Position numbers and translations under genes: made by a program. From the NCBI RefSeq assembly GCF_012927405.1, contig NZ_JABBGM010000014.1, positions 38,719 to 102,718 of the forward strand: a stretch of DNA of 64,000 bases, read 5' to 3'. A model generated the notes under the pieces. It ran no database searches. It saw only the letters and a program-made list of their open reading frames with translations, and was not told the origin of the DNA. Below, piece after piece: positions 1 to 7,734 of this stretch. Numbering within the stretch: the first letter of the stretch is position 1; each line of letters begins with the position of its first letter. Source of the DNA: Novosphingobium olei. Lineage in GTDB: Bacteria > Pseudomonadota > Alphaproteobacteria > Sphingomonadales > Sphingomonadaceae.

Positions 1-741
1 CTCGGGCTTGGCGATGCTGACTGCGATCGCAGCGACGGGCGCCACCGCATCCTCGCGCAGCGTGACGGCCTTGGTCCCGCGGTTCTCGAGACGCACGACT
101 TTGCCGACGAGCGTGACGCCGCGGTATTCGCCGAGCGCCTGGACGCGCAGCGTTCCCGCCGTGACCGGCACCAACGGCTTCCAGGCGACGTCGAAGCCGT
201 CGACCGGCAGTTGTTCGGCCATGGCGCGCACGAGCCGCGTGGCGGCGTCCTGTTGGGAGAGGTTCGCCGGTACCGCCTCGGCAGCAGCAGCCGGATGTTC
301 GATGTCCGCATTGGCGATGAACACCTGCCGCGCCTCGTCGCCGACGAGCGTACAGGCGAACTTGTAGACATAGCCCCGCCGGGTCGTCCCGAAGAACGAG
401 ATCGTCCGCTTCGCGAAGCCATCGGGCACCGACAGGTAGATGTCGCCGCGCACCGGTTCGTTGACGACCGTGAAGTCCTCGGCCGGAATGCCGGTGGCGA
501 TCTTGGAAACGGACGCGAACTGGTCGTCCTTCAGAGAAATGCGCGTGAGATCCCGGAGCGAAGCCTCACACTGGACGAGACCATTGTCGGCAACGAGCAG
601 GGACTGGTCGGCCAAGGCCGGGCGCGGCACGGCCAGCAGCACGGCGCCGAGAAGACCGATGCCCGCCCAACGCTGCGCATGGCAGCGGGTGGGGACGGCC
701 AGCACCGAGCCTGCGCCGATCGTGAGCGCGGCGCCGATCAT
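1..741 (-). CDS. traK: TraK, F-type conjugative transfer secretin-like protein (C-terminus cut by window edge)
   Basis: Translating the minus strand from the ATG at 741 gives an open frame to the window edge, about 247 residues. It starts MIGAALTIGAGSVLAVP, has a hydrophobic signal-like stretch ending near ALADQ, then a beta-rich region containing YVYKFACTLVGDEARQVFIANADI. In F-type type IV secretion TraK is the outer-membrane secretin-like ring component that works with TraV and TraB. Its ATG overlaps the traE stop by four bases (ATGA), so the two are translationally coupled. Order traA-traL-traE-traK matches F. The start is uncertain because a second plausible signal-peptide start lies about 20 codons inside. 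The family call rests on gene order plus general resemblance. Confidence 0.82.
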   Translation of the reverse strand, partial: MIGAALTIGAGSVLAVPTRCHAQRWAGIGLLGAVLLAVPRPALADQSLLVADNGLVQCEASLRDLTRISLKDDQFASVSKIATGIPAEDFTVVNEPVRGDIYLSVPDGFAKRTISFFGTTRRGYVYKFACTLVGDEARQVFIANADIEHPAAAAEAVPANLSQQDAATRLVRAMAEQLPVDGFDVAWKPLVPVTAGTLRVQALGEYRGVTLVGKVVRLENRGTKAVTLREDAVAPVAAIAVSIAKPE

Positions 742-1316
742 GATGCGCTCGCTTCTGTCTCGGGCGCGGCCTTCTCGACCATGCCGAAGCCGGCGAGGCG
801 CAGCGACAGGCCATTGTAGCGCCAGGTGAAGCGGAACACGCGATGCTCGGCGCTGACGTCCTTGGAGCCCGCCACGGTATGCAGCACGCCGCCGACTTCG
901 CTGGTCAACGCCTCGGGATCGGTGCGCAGCCAGTCGATCGTGAAGAACTGGGTGATCTGCGAACCCTGCTGCTCGCTCACGACCTTCATCAGGTCGCGCT
1001 TCAAGGGGCCACGCGCCTCCTCGTCGGTGAGCGCGAGGATGCCGTTCATCCAGTAGTCGAGCGTTTCCGGAGAGCGGTTGAGCACGAGCTGTGCGACATC
1101 GCGGGTGACCATTTCGAGATATTCCTTCGAAACGCCGGCGCTGCTGACGACGAGCGGCGAGCGCGCGACCGGCTCGAGGATCACTTCGCGGTCGCGGGTG
1201 AAAGCCAGTGACACGCTGCCCAGCGCAAGGACAGCAAGCGTCAGCGTGGCGAGCGCGAGGGCATTGCGCTGGCGCAGCACACGCTGCGCGGAGAGATGGG
1301 CGAGTTCGCTGTCCAT
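738..1316 (-). CDS. traE: TraE, F-type conjugation pilus assembly protein
   Basis: This 192-residue protein has one N-terminal membrane segment (about residues 19-38, ALALATLTLAVLALGSVSLAF) followed by a periplasmic domain, as expected for the TraE/VirB8-like scaffold of F-type type IV secretion. The C-terminal half holds the VLHTVAGSKDVSAEHRVFRFTWRYNGLSLRLAGF region typical of the family's terminal strands. It follows traL with a one-base gap and overlaps traK by four bases, so the three are read as one operon. Length is normal for TraE (about 190). Confidence 0.93.
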   Translation of the reverse strand: MDSELAHLSAQRVLRQRNALALATLTLAVLALGSVSLAFTRDREVILEPVARSPLVVSSAGVSKEYLEMVTRDVAQLVLNRSPETLDYWMNGILALTDEEARGPLKRDLMKVVSEQQGSQITQFFTIDWLRTDPEALTSEVGGVLHTVAGSKDVSAEHRVFRFTWRYNGLSLRLAGFGMVEKAAPETEASAS

Positions 1317-1317
1317 C

Positions 1318-1602
1318 TCAGCCCGCCATCACGCGCAAGTGGGACGGTGGGCAGACCCTGAGACCGAAAAACGCGCCCGGGAGATGCCAGTAGCCCGCGT
1401 GGAGAATCCACGACATCGATCTTCCGGCTCTTGCCTTGCGATAACCGAACCACGTTCCGACCGCACCTACCAGGCCAATGACAACGTGCTGCGTCAGGAC
1501 GCCCCAGAAGAACGGAATGAACATGACGAGGAACTCGTCGAGCGTCCAAAATCCGATCAGCTCGGGATCGTCGAGATGCCTCGGGATCGTGAAGCGGTCC
1601 AT
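1318..1602 (-). CDS. traL: TraL, F-type conjugation pilus assembly membrane protein
   Basis: This 94-residue membrane protein begins MDRFTIPRHLDDPELIGFWT, the recognisable TraL opening (short cytoplasmic N-terminus, then RxLDxPxxxGxW-like residues). It carries two hydrophobic spans at about 27-50, as expected for the small inner-membrane TraL/VirB3-like component. It lies between the traA pilin and traE in canonical order, with a 63-base gap to traA and one base to traE. Confidence 0.92.
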   Translation of the reverse strand: MDRFTIPRHLDDPELIGFWTLDEFLVMFIPFFWGVLTQHVVIGLVGAVGTWFGYRKARAGRSMSWILHAGYWHLPGAFFGLRVCPPSHLRVMAG

Positions 1603-1665
1603 GGTTGCCCACCGTCAGTTGACGGGCCGCAGGGGGATGGAGGGCGCGGCCCGTTGGTTGCCGTC

Positions 1666-1998
1666 TCAGATCGTGGCTGTGACGGTCGATGTGACGATCG
1701 GGATGCCGGTGCCGGCGCCGACGCCCACGCCGACGGGGATGGCGACCTGGCCGAGGCTGAAGCGCCCCGAGGCAAGGCCGACGATACCGCCGGCCAGGCT
1801 GAGCACGGTGATTATCTTCCCGCCCGAGCCTTGCAGGAAATTGGTGAACTTGGTCAACGCGGTGTTGAACGTGGCGTCGGTGCCGGCAAACGCCGCATCG
1901 GCGCCGAGCACGCTGGCCGCCGCGGCAATGCCGCAAGCGAGCGCCAGGCTTTGGGCAGAGTGCGGCACGCGGCCGCGCAGCTTTTTCAGAATGGTCAT
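1666..1998 (-). CDS. traA: TraA-like conjugative pilin precursor
   Basis: The chosen ATG at 1998 gives 110 residues: a basic start (MTILKKLRGR), a hydrophobic leader ending AAFA, then a short mature region with two hydrophobic stretches (IITVLSLAGGIVGLASG and a Gly/Val-rich VAIPVGVGVGAG). This is the layout of F-type pilins: long signal peptide and a small two-helix mature protein of about 65-70 residues. It is the first gene of the traALEK run. A longer reading back to 2370 exists, but it crosses palindromic non-coding sequence and adds residues without pilin character. Confidence 0.8.
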   Translation of the reverse strand: MTILKKLRGRVPHSAQSLALACGIAAAASVLGADAAFAGTDATFNTALTKFTNFLQGSGGKIITVLSLAGGIVGLASGRFSLGQVAIPVGVGVGAGTGIPIVTSTVTATI

Positions 1999-2196
1999 GG
2001 GCGAAACCCCTCGGACGTGATCGCGGTTGATCCGCATCCCCAGAAGGCCGCAGTCATGCGCCGAACGACAGGGATGACGGTCGCGCCAAGCGGCAAAATG
2101 CTGCGCAGCATGAGCGTTGGATCCCGGCTCGCTCCATGCCGGGTCGGCCCCGTAACCGGGGCGGAGCGCTGCGGCCCCCGCCCGGTTCACAAGGAC

Positions 2197-2258
2197 GACC
2201 AGACTGGTCCGAATCCCGCACCATGGTGCGCGCGGATCGATCCAGCGTGGACCGGTCC
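2197..2258. promoter_or_regulatory. Cluster of four palindromes in the divergent traA / unknown-gene region
   Basis: Four dyads are packed into 62 bases: GACCAG-A-CTGGTC (2197-2209), GCACCATGGTGC (2218-2229), GGATCGATCC (2234-2243) and GGACCGGTCC (2249-2258). They lie between the minus-strand tra operon (starts 1998) and the plus-strand gene at 2427. Such density is unusual and suggests operator sites controlling the tra promoter, or part of a transfer-origin control region. No nic-site motif was recognised. Confidence 0.5.
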
Positions 2259-2426
2259 GGGCGCGACTCGGCGGATCATCGCTCGGCGGCGACCAGCGCG
2301 TGGGGGCGACGGTGGCGCCAGCGCCAATACCCCTTTTCCGGAAATTGCCGGACGGATGCCGCGCGGGCACGTTTGGGCCGTCGTCCCGGTTCGCTCAGGG
2401 TCGACGGGGCAACAAGGGGGACGGCC

Positions 2427-2900
2427 ATGCGCGCCAGCAACGACAGCGATTCCACGGACGCGACCGGCCGGATCGGTCTCTCCGAGGGCCTTTGCGCCGT
2501 GATTGCCGCAGAAATCAGCCGGCAGGGCCTGAGCACACGGCGCCTCGTCGAAGCCGGCGTGATCCGGAGGCGGCAGGGCTTTCTGGCGAGGCTCGAGGCC
2601 GCGCTACTGGTGTCCTCCGAAGTCGAGGCGCTCGTCCGTCACCTGCAAATCGACACCGTGCGTGTCGCAATCGCGGTCGAGGTTTTCCGCGATCCCGATT
2701 TCTATTTTGACGTGCTCTGTCTCAATCTGGCCAATGTCTGCCGGGCACTGGAAGGCGCGGTGCGCCGACACGGCGATGCGCTCGACTGTGCGTTCGAACC
2801 GATGCGCCCTGCCCTGTGTGCTTCCGTCGCCGATCGCATCTGTCAGGCGCTCGCGATCCACCATGCGCGGATCGAGGAAGCGCGGTCCGCCTCGCTCTGA
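2427..2900 (+). CDS. Unknown protein, 157 residues, divergent from the tra operon
   Basis: I do not recognise the family. The ATG at 2427 is chosen because AAGGGGG sits about six bases upstream; the frame is open further upstream but runs through the palindrome cluster. The protein is mostly helical in appearance, with LSTRRLVEAGVIRRRQGFLARL near residues 28-50 that could be part of a helix-turn-helix. Hydrophobic helices follow, including DPDFYFDVLCLNLANVCRALE. Its position, divergent from traA with operator-like palindromes between, suggests a regulator of transfer; this is inference from context only. Confidence 0.6.
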   Translation: MRASNDSDSTDATGRIGLSEGLCAVIAAEISRQGLSTRRLVEAGVIRRRQGFLARLEAALLVSSEVEALVRHLQIDTVRVAIAVEVFRDPDFYFDVLCLNLANVCRALEGAVRRHGDALDCAFEPMRPALCASVADRICQALAIHHARIEEARSASL

Positions 2901-2913
2901 CCGGCATGCACGC

Positions 2914-3699
2914 TCACGGCGCGGTCATGCGCGGGAGCGGTACTGACGCAGGATAGACGGCGAGGAAAACCGACCTGCCCCCCGCCCTGCCCGAACTTTT
3001 GGGCATAGGCATCGCCAAAGGTCGGCCCCGCAGCAGAGTGGCCAGCACATCATCGACATAGCCGCGCGTTTCCGCAAAAGGCGGTACGCCCTTGTGGCGC
3101 CGGACATTGCCGGGACCTGCATTGTACGCCGCCAGGGCAAGATCGTAGCGGCCAAACGCATCGAGCTGTTGGCGCAGGTAGCGCGCGCCGCCCTTGAGGT
3201 TTGCATAGGTGGACCAGGGATTGCCCGTGCCGAGAGCAGATGCCGTGGCGGGCAATAACTGAGTCAGCCCGATCGCGCCCTTGGGGCTGATCGCCGCCGG
3301 GTTGTAGCGGCTTTCGCGCGCGATCAGCGCGTCGAGAAGCGCTGGCGGCACGCCTTCTGCGCAGGCCGCCAGCGCGATGACGGGATAGAGCACTGTCCGG
3401 CGTATTTGGGCTAGGGTCGACAGGCCCGGTTGCGGGGACATTAGTGTTGTTTGGCACAGATTGTGAGGGGCGATCGGTGGCGCGCCAGCCAGGCCTATTG
3501 GTTCGTTTCCGGAAGCCCGGATGCTCGGCGTTATTACGACTTGAGTGGGTTCGCGAACGTTCGGCGATCGACCCCCACGTATCACGAAATCGGGGTTCAC
3601 CGCGATCGGGAAGGTCTCGAGGCTGACTTCGCGGGCATTGGCGTGGAATGCCAGCAGTCCAAGCGCCAAACCTGCGCCAACCGGGAATATTCTGAGCAT
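2914..3699 (-). CDS. Periplasmic lytic transglycosylase (SLT domain), conjugation-associated
   Basis: This 261-residue protein has a signal peptide (MLRIFPVGAGLALGLLAFHANA). The SLT-type transglycosylase domain begins at about 105 and contains ALIARESRYNPAAISPKG with the catalytic Glu at 129, GAIGLTQLLPATA and LALAAYNAGPGNVRR. Enzymes of this type cleave peptidoglycan between MurNAc and GlcNAc to open the wall for the transfer apparatus, as VirB1 does. It ends 14 bases from the unknown gene, facing it tail to tail. The first 80 residues after the signal are low in recognisable features. Confidence 0.9.
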   Translation of the reverse strand: MLRIFPVGAGLALGLLAFHANAREVSLETFPIAVNPDFVIRGGRSPNVREPTQVVITPSIRASGNEPIGLAGAPPIAPHNLCQTTLMSPQPGLSTLAQIRRTVLYPVIALAACAEGVPPALLDALIARESRYNPAAISPKGAIGLTQLLPATASALGTGNPWSTYANLKGGARYLRQQLDAFGRYDLALAAYNAGPGNVRRHKGVPPFAETRGYVDDVLATLLRGRPLAMPMPKSSGRAGGRSVFLAVYPASVPLPRMTAP

Positions 3700-3712
3700 G
3701 GCTTCGCACCCT

Positions 3713-3850
3713 TCGCAGCCAGGGTACGGGATCGGTTCATCGCACTGCCAAGCGTCGCACGTTCGTTGTTTGGCGACAAGCCCACGCCCGCTCGACCACT
3801 ATAACGGCGCCCATTCTCGGGCAGTGCTCGATCGGCGCATGATACGCCAC
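3713..3850. repeat. Diverged upstream repeat, copy 1
   Basis: About 140 bases here resemble 4461-4600. Shared runs include TTCGCAGC, CGGTTC.TC..CACT, TTGGCGACAAG.CCACGC and TCGGCGCAT, in the same order and spacing. This copy lies just upstream of the minus-strand transglycosylase. Both copies precede a minus-strand gene, so a duplicated promoter or operator region is likely. The similarity is by eye and imperfect. Confidence 0.5.
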
Positions 3851-4144
3851 GTGTTTGGCCGATCTTCGGATCGCTTTCCAAACGGGCATTCGCCGCTAAT
3901 TTTCGGGTTTTCCGAGAGCACCAGCCTCACGCTGACAGCAATTTATGGCCGATCTTGTGGCCGATCTAAAAAATCTGCCCGGCAAGACACGTTTGGATGC
4001 TGCCGACTGAGAGCAGGATGAGGCGTCTAGGGAAATCTAGCCATGTCTAGCCCGAACCGCCAAGCGGCCCCCTTGCCTGCCTGGTGTCTCGCTCCAGTTG
4101 CGAAAACAGCCGGTCGTCAGGTCCAGATACCTTGCGGGTGCGGC

Positions 4145-4339
4145 CTAGCTCCAATCCGCCCTATCCCGGACGCTGTGGAATTCCTCCGCATCGAAAGGCA
4201 CTGCGGTCGGCGGATTCTCCGGTCCGAGGTGACGCAACGTGATCTTCTCGAAAGTGCCGTCGCTGATCAGATCGGCACCGTTCAGATCCTCGGCCGTCTC
4301 GAGCAGCACCGCAGTCAGAACGCTCTGCGTTTTTGTCAT
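4145..4339 (-). CDS. Small unknown protein, 64 residues
   Basis: The frame from the ATG at 4339 is preceded by a good ribosome site (AGGAGAT, six bases upstream), which is the main reason for calling it. The product begins MTKTQSVLTAVLLETAEDLNGADLISDGTFEKITLRH. The LLETAEDL...DGTFEKIT portion faintly recalls the N-terminus of XRE-type antitoxin regulators, but the DNA-binding half expected for those is absent. It may be a truncated regulator or an unrelated small protein. The diverged upstream repeat precedes it by about 120 bases. Confidence 0.45.
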   Translation of the reverse strand: MTKTQSVLTAVLLETAEDLNGADLISDGTFEKITLRHLGPENPPTAVPFDAEEFHSVRDRADWS

Positions 4340-4460
4340 GATCAATCTCCTGCAACACACATGAAATCACCGCTTCGTCGAGCTCACTGTCTCTGATGGC
4401 CAGCAATACACCGGCATTTCCTTCATGAACGCAGTCTGCCAACCGCGCGCTGAACCTCAT

Positions 4461-4600
4461 TTCGCAGCTAGTGCACGTATTCGGTTCGTCACACTCGCAG
4501 AAGTTGCACGAGTGTTGATTGGCGACAAGGCCACGCTGGTCCACGTTCCATCACGATGTGCATCCCCAGTGAGTGTTCCGTCGGCGCATTACTTATGCCA
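4461..4600. repeat. Diverged upstream repeat, copy 2
   Basis: This is the second copy of the element at 3713-3850, offset by about 748 bases in the same orientation. It lies upstream of the small minus-strand gene starting at 4339. The rest of the 4340-4708 gap holds no convincing reading frame. Confidence 0.5.
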
Positions 4601-4708
4601 CTCATTTGAGGTGGCGCGTTGGATGCCGCAGGTTGAAACGAGAGTTACTCCCGAAGCGACGCTAGCGCCTTTCCAAGCCTCTTACGAACGCAGAGCTGTG
4701 TACGTTGC

Positions 4709-4730
4709 ATAACCTATCATGATGGGTTAT
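4709..4730. promoter_or_regulatory. 22-bp near-perfect palindrome, operator of the DUF4160/DUF2442 pair
   Basis: The stretch reads ATAACC-T-ATCATGAT-G-GGTTAT; only one symmetric position pair breaks the dyad. It ends eight bases before the DUF4160 start codon, so a bound protein would block transcription or translation start. Autoregulation by the gene pair is the likely role (inference). Confidence 0.6.
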
Positions 4731-4738
4731 ATTGCCTG

Positions 4739-4978
4739 ATGGTCACTGTCCACCGCGCGCATGGCTTGCGCTTTATCATCTTCGTCGATGACCATGCGCC
4801 GGCCCATGTCCACGTTTTCGGCGACGGACACGCCAAGATCAACCTGTTGGGAGCCGACGGCAGGCCGGAGATCGTGACCATTGAAGGCATGAAGCGCGGC
4901 GATGTCCGCCGCGCCATGCAGGTTGTAATGGAAGAGCAGAAGGGTCTGCTCGCGCGTTGGAGTGAGATCCATGGTTGA
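4739..4978 (+). CDS. DUF4160 family protein (toxin-antitoxin-like pair, first gene)
   Basis: The 79-residue product has the family signature: LRFIIFVDDHAPAHVHV, where the DHxPAHVHV motif is diagnostic, followed by GxxKINLL and a C-terminal helix ending WSEIHG. DUF4160 genes very often precede a DUF2442 gene and are treated as putative toxin-antitoxin or stress modules; the biochemical role is not established. It overlaps the next gene by eight bases. The palindromic operator sits directly upstream, leaving a very short leader. Confidence 0.86.
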   Translation: MVTVHRAHGLRFIIFVDDHAPAHVHVFGDGHAKINLLGADGRPEIVTIEGMKRGDVRRAMQVVMEEQKGLLARWSEIHG

Positions 4979-5387
4979 ACCTCGCACGGCTGACCTGAGC
5001 GAAGCACAACTAGCCGCTGCCGAAGAGCGCGGGCGCATCGCTGCGCAGATTGAACCCAGGGCTGCCAGCGCGCGCTACGATCGCCGCCGAGGTCGGATGG
5101 TTGTCTCCCTGACCAATGGCTGCTCCTTCACCTTCCCACCGCATCTCGCCCAAGGACTGGAGGAGGCAAGCGACGACGAACTCGCCGCCTTCGAAGTGCT
5201 GGGCAATGGCTATGGCCTCCACTGGGAGGGGCTCGATGTAGACCTTTCGATCCCGGGTCTTCTCGCGGGTCTTTTCGGCACGAGTACCTACATGGCGCGC
5301 CGCGCTGGACAAGCGCGTTCGGTTGCCAAGGCCGCAGCAGCGCGCGCTAATGGCGCCAAAGGCGGGCGGCCACGCAAGTCCGGCTAA
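4971..5387 (+). CDS. DUF2442 family protein (toxin-antitoxin-like pair, second gene)
   Basis: Starting at the ATG at 4971 this protein is 138 residues. The DUF2442 core is at about 35-90 and contains RMVVSLTNGCSFTFPPHLAQGL and LGNGYGLHWEGLDVDLSIPGLLAGLFG, matching the family's GxxxxWPxLDxDLSxxGLL pattern. The tail is basic (ARRAGQARSVAKAAAARANGAKGGRPRK) and suits DNA binding, so this member could be the autoregulator of the pair. It overlaps the DUF4160 stop by eight bases. Confidence 0.86.
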   Translation: MVEPRTADLSEAQLAAAEERGRIAAQIEPRAASARYDRRRGRMVVSLTNGCSFTFPPHLAQGLEEASDDELAAFEVLGNGYGLHWEGLDVDLSIPGLLAGLFGTSTYMARRAGQARSVAKAAAARANGAKGGRPRKSG

Positions 5388-5527
5388 GCATGCTAGAGTA
5401 AGGCTGGCGAGCGCGCCATAAACCTCGCCGTTCACGACCAACTCGCCGAGGCTGCGGTCCCGCACCGACTACTCGACGCGTTGGATGAACAGCACCAAAT
5501 CATCCACGGTATCGCCCAGGTCAGCTA

Positions 5528-5824
5528 TCAGAAGACGCGCACCATCTCGCCCTCGACGCGCGCCCGAACGGGGGGACGCAACCCGATCCTCGACACCAGG
5601 TCGACCCTTGCGCCGAGTTCGTCGGACAGTTCCAGCATGGCACCCGCCTGGTCGAAGAGACTGAACGGTCGGCTCTGATCGTATTCGAACAGCAAATCGA
5701 GATCAGACGCATCCCCGGCTTCATCGCGCGCGGTCGAGCCGAACAGGTACAACGCGATGATACCGCGCTCGCGCAAGCGGTGCTCAAAAGGTCTGAGCCT
5801 CGCAAGAGCGATATTCTTTTTCAT
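5528..5824 (-). CDS. MntA-type minimal nucleotidyltransferase (antitoxin-like)
   Basis: The ATG at 5824 gives 98 residues with the minimal nucleotidyltransferase signature: LYLFGSTARDEAGDASDLDLLFEYD, i.e. GS at 29-30 and the metal-binding D41xD43. In MntA/HepT systems this enzyme adds AMP to the HEPN toxin HepT and neutralises it. No intact HEPN partner follows; the 140 bases downstream lack a full frame. It may therefore be an orphan antitoxin left after loss of its toxin, or it may act alone. A further 20 codons upstream in frame are judged non-coding. Confidence 0.8.
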   Translation of the reverse strand: MKKNIALARLRPFEHRLRERGIIALYLFGSTARDEAGDASDLDLLFEYDQSRPFSLFDQAGAMLELSDELGARVDLVSRIGLRPPVRARVEGEMVRVF

Positions 5825-6068
5825 GTGACCCTTATGCAAAACGCCGCCGGGTGGCGCAATTCCTTCGTCGTGCCCCGTTCGCACCGACTACCCTTCTTAC
5901 GCGAACCGCTTCGCCAGGCGCGCGATCGCGGCATTTTCTGGCCCGACCAGCGGGAACAGCGCGCCCAAGTCGAGTGTGGCGGGTAGAAATCGTTCTTCGT
6001 AATCGGCAACAGGCAATGGCATCTCCGTCTGGCGATATTCGACATGTGAGCGCGGCTCAACTGCCGTT

Positions 6069-6165
6069 TTTGATGATCGTCTATCGACAGCGACACCATT
6101 TGATGATCGCGAAACGGGCTTCTGCCTACATCAAAGAACGTTGATGTTTACAAACGATCATCAAA
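6069..6165. promoter_or_regulatory. Repeated TTTGATGATCG boxes and an inverted repeat
   Basis: Two direct copies of TTTGATGATCG occur at 6069-6079 and 6099-6109, exactly 30 bases apart. An inverted copy (CGATCATCAAA) is at 6155-6165. Between them ACATCAA-AGAACG-TTGATGT (6128-6147) forms a perfect seven-base-arm dyad. This is a typical layout for a repeated protein-binding site near a promoter. The neighbouring plus-strand reading frame is only a gene remnant, so the original target may be lost. Confidence 0.45.
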
Positions 6166-6189
6166 GCTTTTTGGCATAGTGGTAGCAAC

Positions 6190-6378
6190 ATGGCTTTCCC
6201 GGCGTGTCCGGAATCAAATTGCATGATCGCTAAGACCATGCCGTCGAGCTGGCTGCAGGCGTTGCGAAATGACAAGCGACGCATCTTTAGGGCCGGGCGC
6301 AAAGCGCAGGACGAAGCGGACTGGATGCTGAGCCACATCGGCGCAGAACACGCAGCAGCACTGGAGGTGGCCGGCTGA
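6190..6378 (+). pseudogene. ArdC-like antirestriction protein, C-terminal remnant
   Basis: Only about 40 residues look conserved: SWLQALRNDKRRIFRAGRKAQDEADWML. They resemble the C-terminal SWLxxLKxDKRxIFxAAxxAQxAADYL segment of ArdC-type (zincin-fold) antirestriction proteins common on conjugative plasmids. The zinc-protease core that should precede it is absent. The 62-codon frame is therefore read as the tail of a deleted gene. The similarity is judged from memory of the family. Confidence 0.4.
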
Positions 6379-6625
6379 CCGTTAGGAATGGTCCCGGCCC
6401 GACCAAGGCCCGGGACTGCCCACATGTAGCGTGCAAGGCTTGGGGCGGGATTTTGCGCGTCAACTCTCCCGCAAGCGGGTGGGCGGCGTTATATGGGCTT
6501 CTGAGGCTGGCAGCCATTTCAACTTGTTCTTGAAATGTTAGCTTTCGCGGCGTATATCGTTCGCAACATGGCCGTCCCCGCTGTTGCCTCTGGCATCAAG
6601 GGGCGGCCTTCTTCATATCTGGGCC

Positions 6626-7585
6626 ATGTTGCCGCCCTACACCAAAGCTCACCGCAGTTTTGCCGACCAGCTTGCGCTTCTCATGCAACGCGGCCTGGCA
6701 GTCACTGATGCGCCCAAGGCTATCGAGCATTTGCAGCGTATAGGGTACGGTCGTCTCACTCTGTACTGGCAGCCGCTCCAGCGGCGCGTGCTTGATCCGA
6801 ACAATCCTCCGAAGACCTTGCGCATCGAGCAGTTTGAAGCCGGCGCAGAGTTTCGTCATGCGGTCGATCTCTATCTGTTCGACAAGCAGTTGCGGCTCCT
6901 TTTCCTCGACGCCCTGGAAAGGATCGAGGTCGCGCTGCGCGTGGATCTCGCGCACGCGCTGGGCAAGCGCAACGCATGGGCGCACCGTGATCCGGCCCAC
7001 CTCGACGCGCAGCGCGCAAACCAGCCCATGCAGGGCAGCACGCGCCACTCGAGCTGGCTAACCAAGGCCGACCAGTCCATCACCCGGTCCAAAGAGGATT
7101 GGGTGCGGGAGTTTCTGGCGACCTACAGCTCCCCGATACCAATCTGGATGGCGGTAGAGGCATGGGACTTCGGAACGCTCTCCTGGCTGCTTGAGATGGC
7201 GCACCCCAATGACCGTGCTGCGATCGCCAAGCGATACGGCTTGCTGCCCGACACGCTGGTAAGCTGGATCAGAGCGCTTGCCTTCGTCCGCAACATCTGC
7301 GCGCACCATGCCCGCCTCTGGAACGCTGGCATCGTCAATCAGCCCAAGGTTCCTAAACAATGGGAAGCGGCGCAGGTCGTCCATATTGGCGCGAACTTCG
7401 CCCAGCGAAGTCGTGTCTATGGCACCGCGGCGGCCGCAAGCCATCTCATCAAGCGGATCAACCCGGGCACCTCATGGTGCAGGCGAATGAAAGAGCACTG
7501 GCTTGCCTTCCCGGCCATGCCGTTCGCCAGCGCGGCGCAGGGCGGTTTCCTGCCAAGCTGGGAAGAGGAATCTATCTGGGACTGA
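6626..7585 (+). CDS. Abi_2 (AbiD/AbiF) family abortive-infection protein
   Basis: The start at 6626 (MLPPYTKAHRSFADQLALLMQRG) is the usual opening of Abi_2 proteins and gives 319 residues; a start 14 codons upstream is possible. Family landmarks are LxxIGYGRLTLYWQPL near the N-terminus, FDKQLRLLFLDALERIEVALR, and the HEPN-like RNICAHHARLWN motif at about 222-233 (R-x4-H). AbiD/AbiF proteins are abortive phage-resistance factors of lactococci and occur widely on mobile elements; the Rx4-6H motif suggests RNase activity. It stands alone between non-coding DNA and the recombinase. Confidence 0.85.
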   Translation: MLPPYTKAHRSFADQLALLMQRGLAVTDAPKAIEHLQRIGYGRLTLYWQPLQRRVLDPNNPPKTLRIEQFEAGAEFRHAVDLYLFDKQLRLLFLDALERIEVALRVDLAHALGKRNAWAHRDPAHLDAQRANQPMQGSTRHSSWLTKADQSITRSKEDWVREFLATYSSPIPIWMAVEAWDFGTLSWLLEMAHPNDRAAIAKRYGLLPDTLVSWIRALAFVRNICAHHARLWNAGIVNQPKVPKQWEAAQVVHIGANFAQRSRVYGTAAAASHLIKRINPGTSWCRRMKEHWLAFPAMPFASAAQGGFLPSWEEESIWD

Positions 7586-7734
7586 AAATCTCGGGCAGCC
7601 GATCGCACGCGATCAGCCGCCGACCAGCGAACGTGCCATTTCTTTGAGCAGCAGGACAAGACCGCCCATCAGGCCGAATGCCTTGGCCGAGGTGAAGGCG
7701 CAATTGCTTCATCTCTCGCCCATGCCAACGGACC

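Noticed and set aside
5390..5530. Possible HepT remnant on the minus strand next to the MntA gene
   Set aside because: The frame reads IADLGDTVDDLVLFIQRVE then stop; similarity to HEPN is too slight to call.
5897..6022. 41-codon minus-strand frame ending IARLAKRFA
   Set aside because: The ending resembles the C-terminus of the recombinase at 7735 (ARLAKRFAEES), but the rest does not align and there is no spaced ribosome site.
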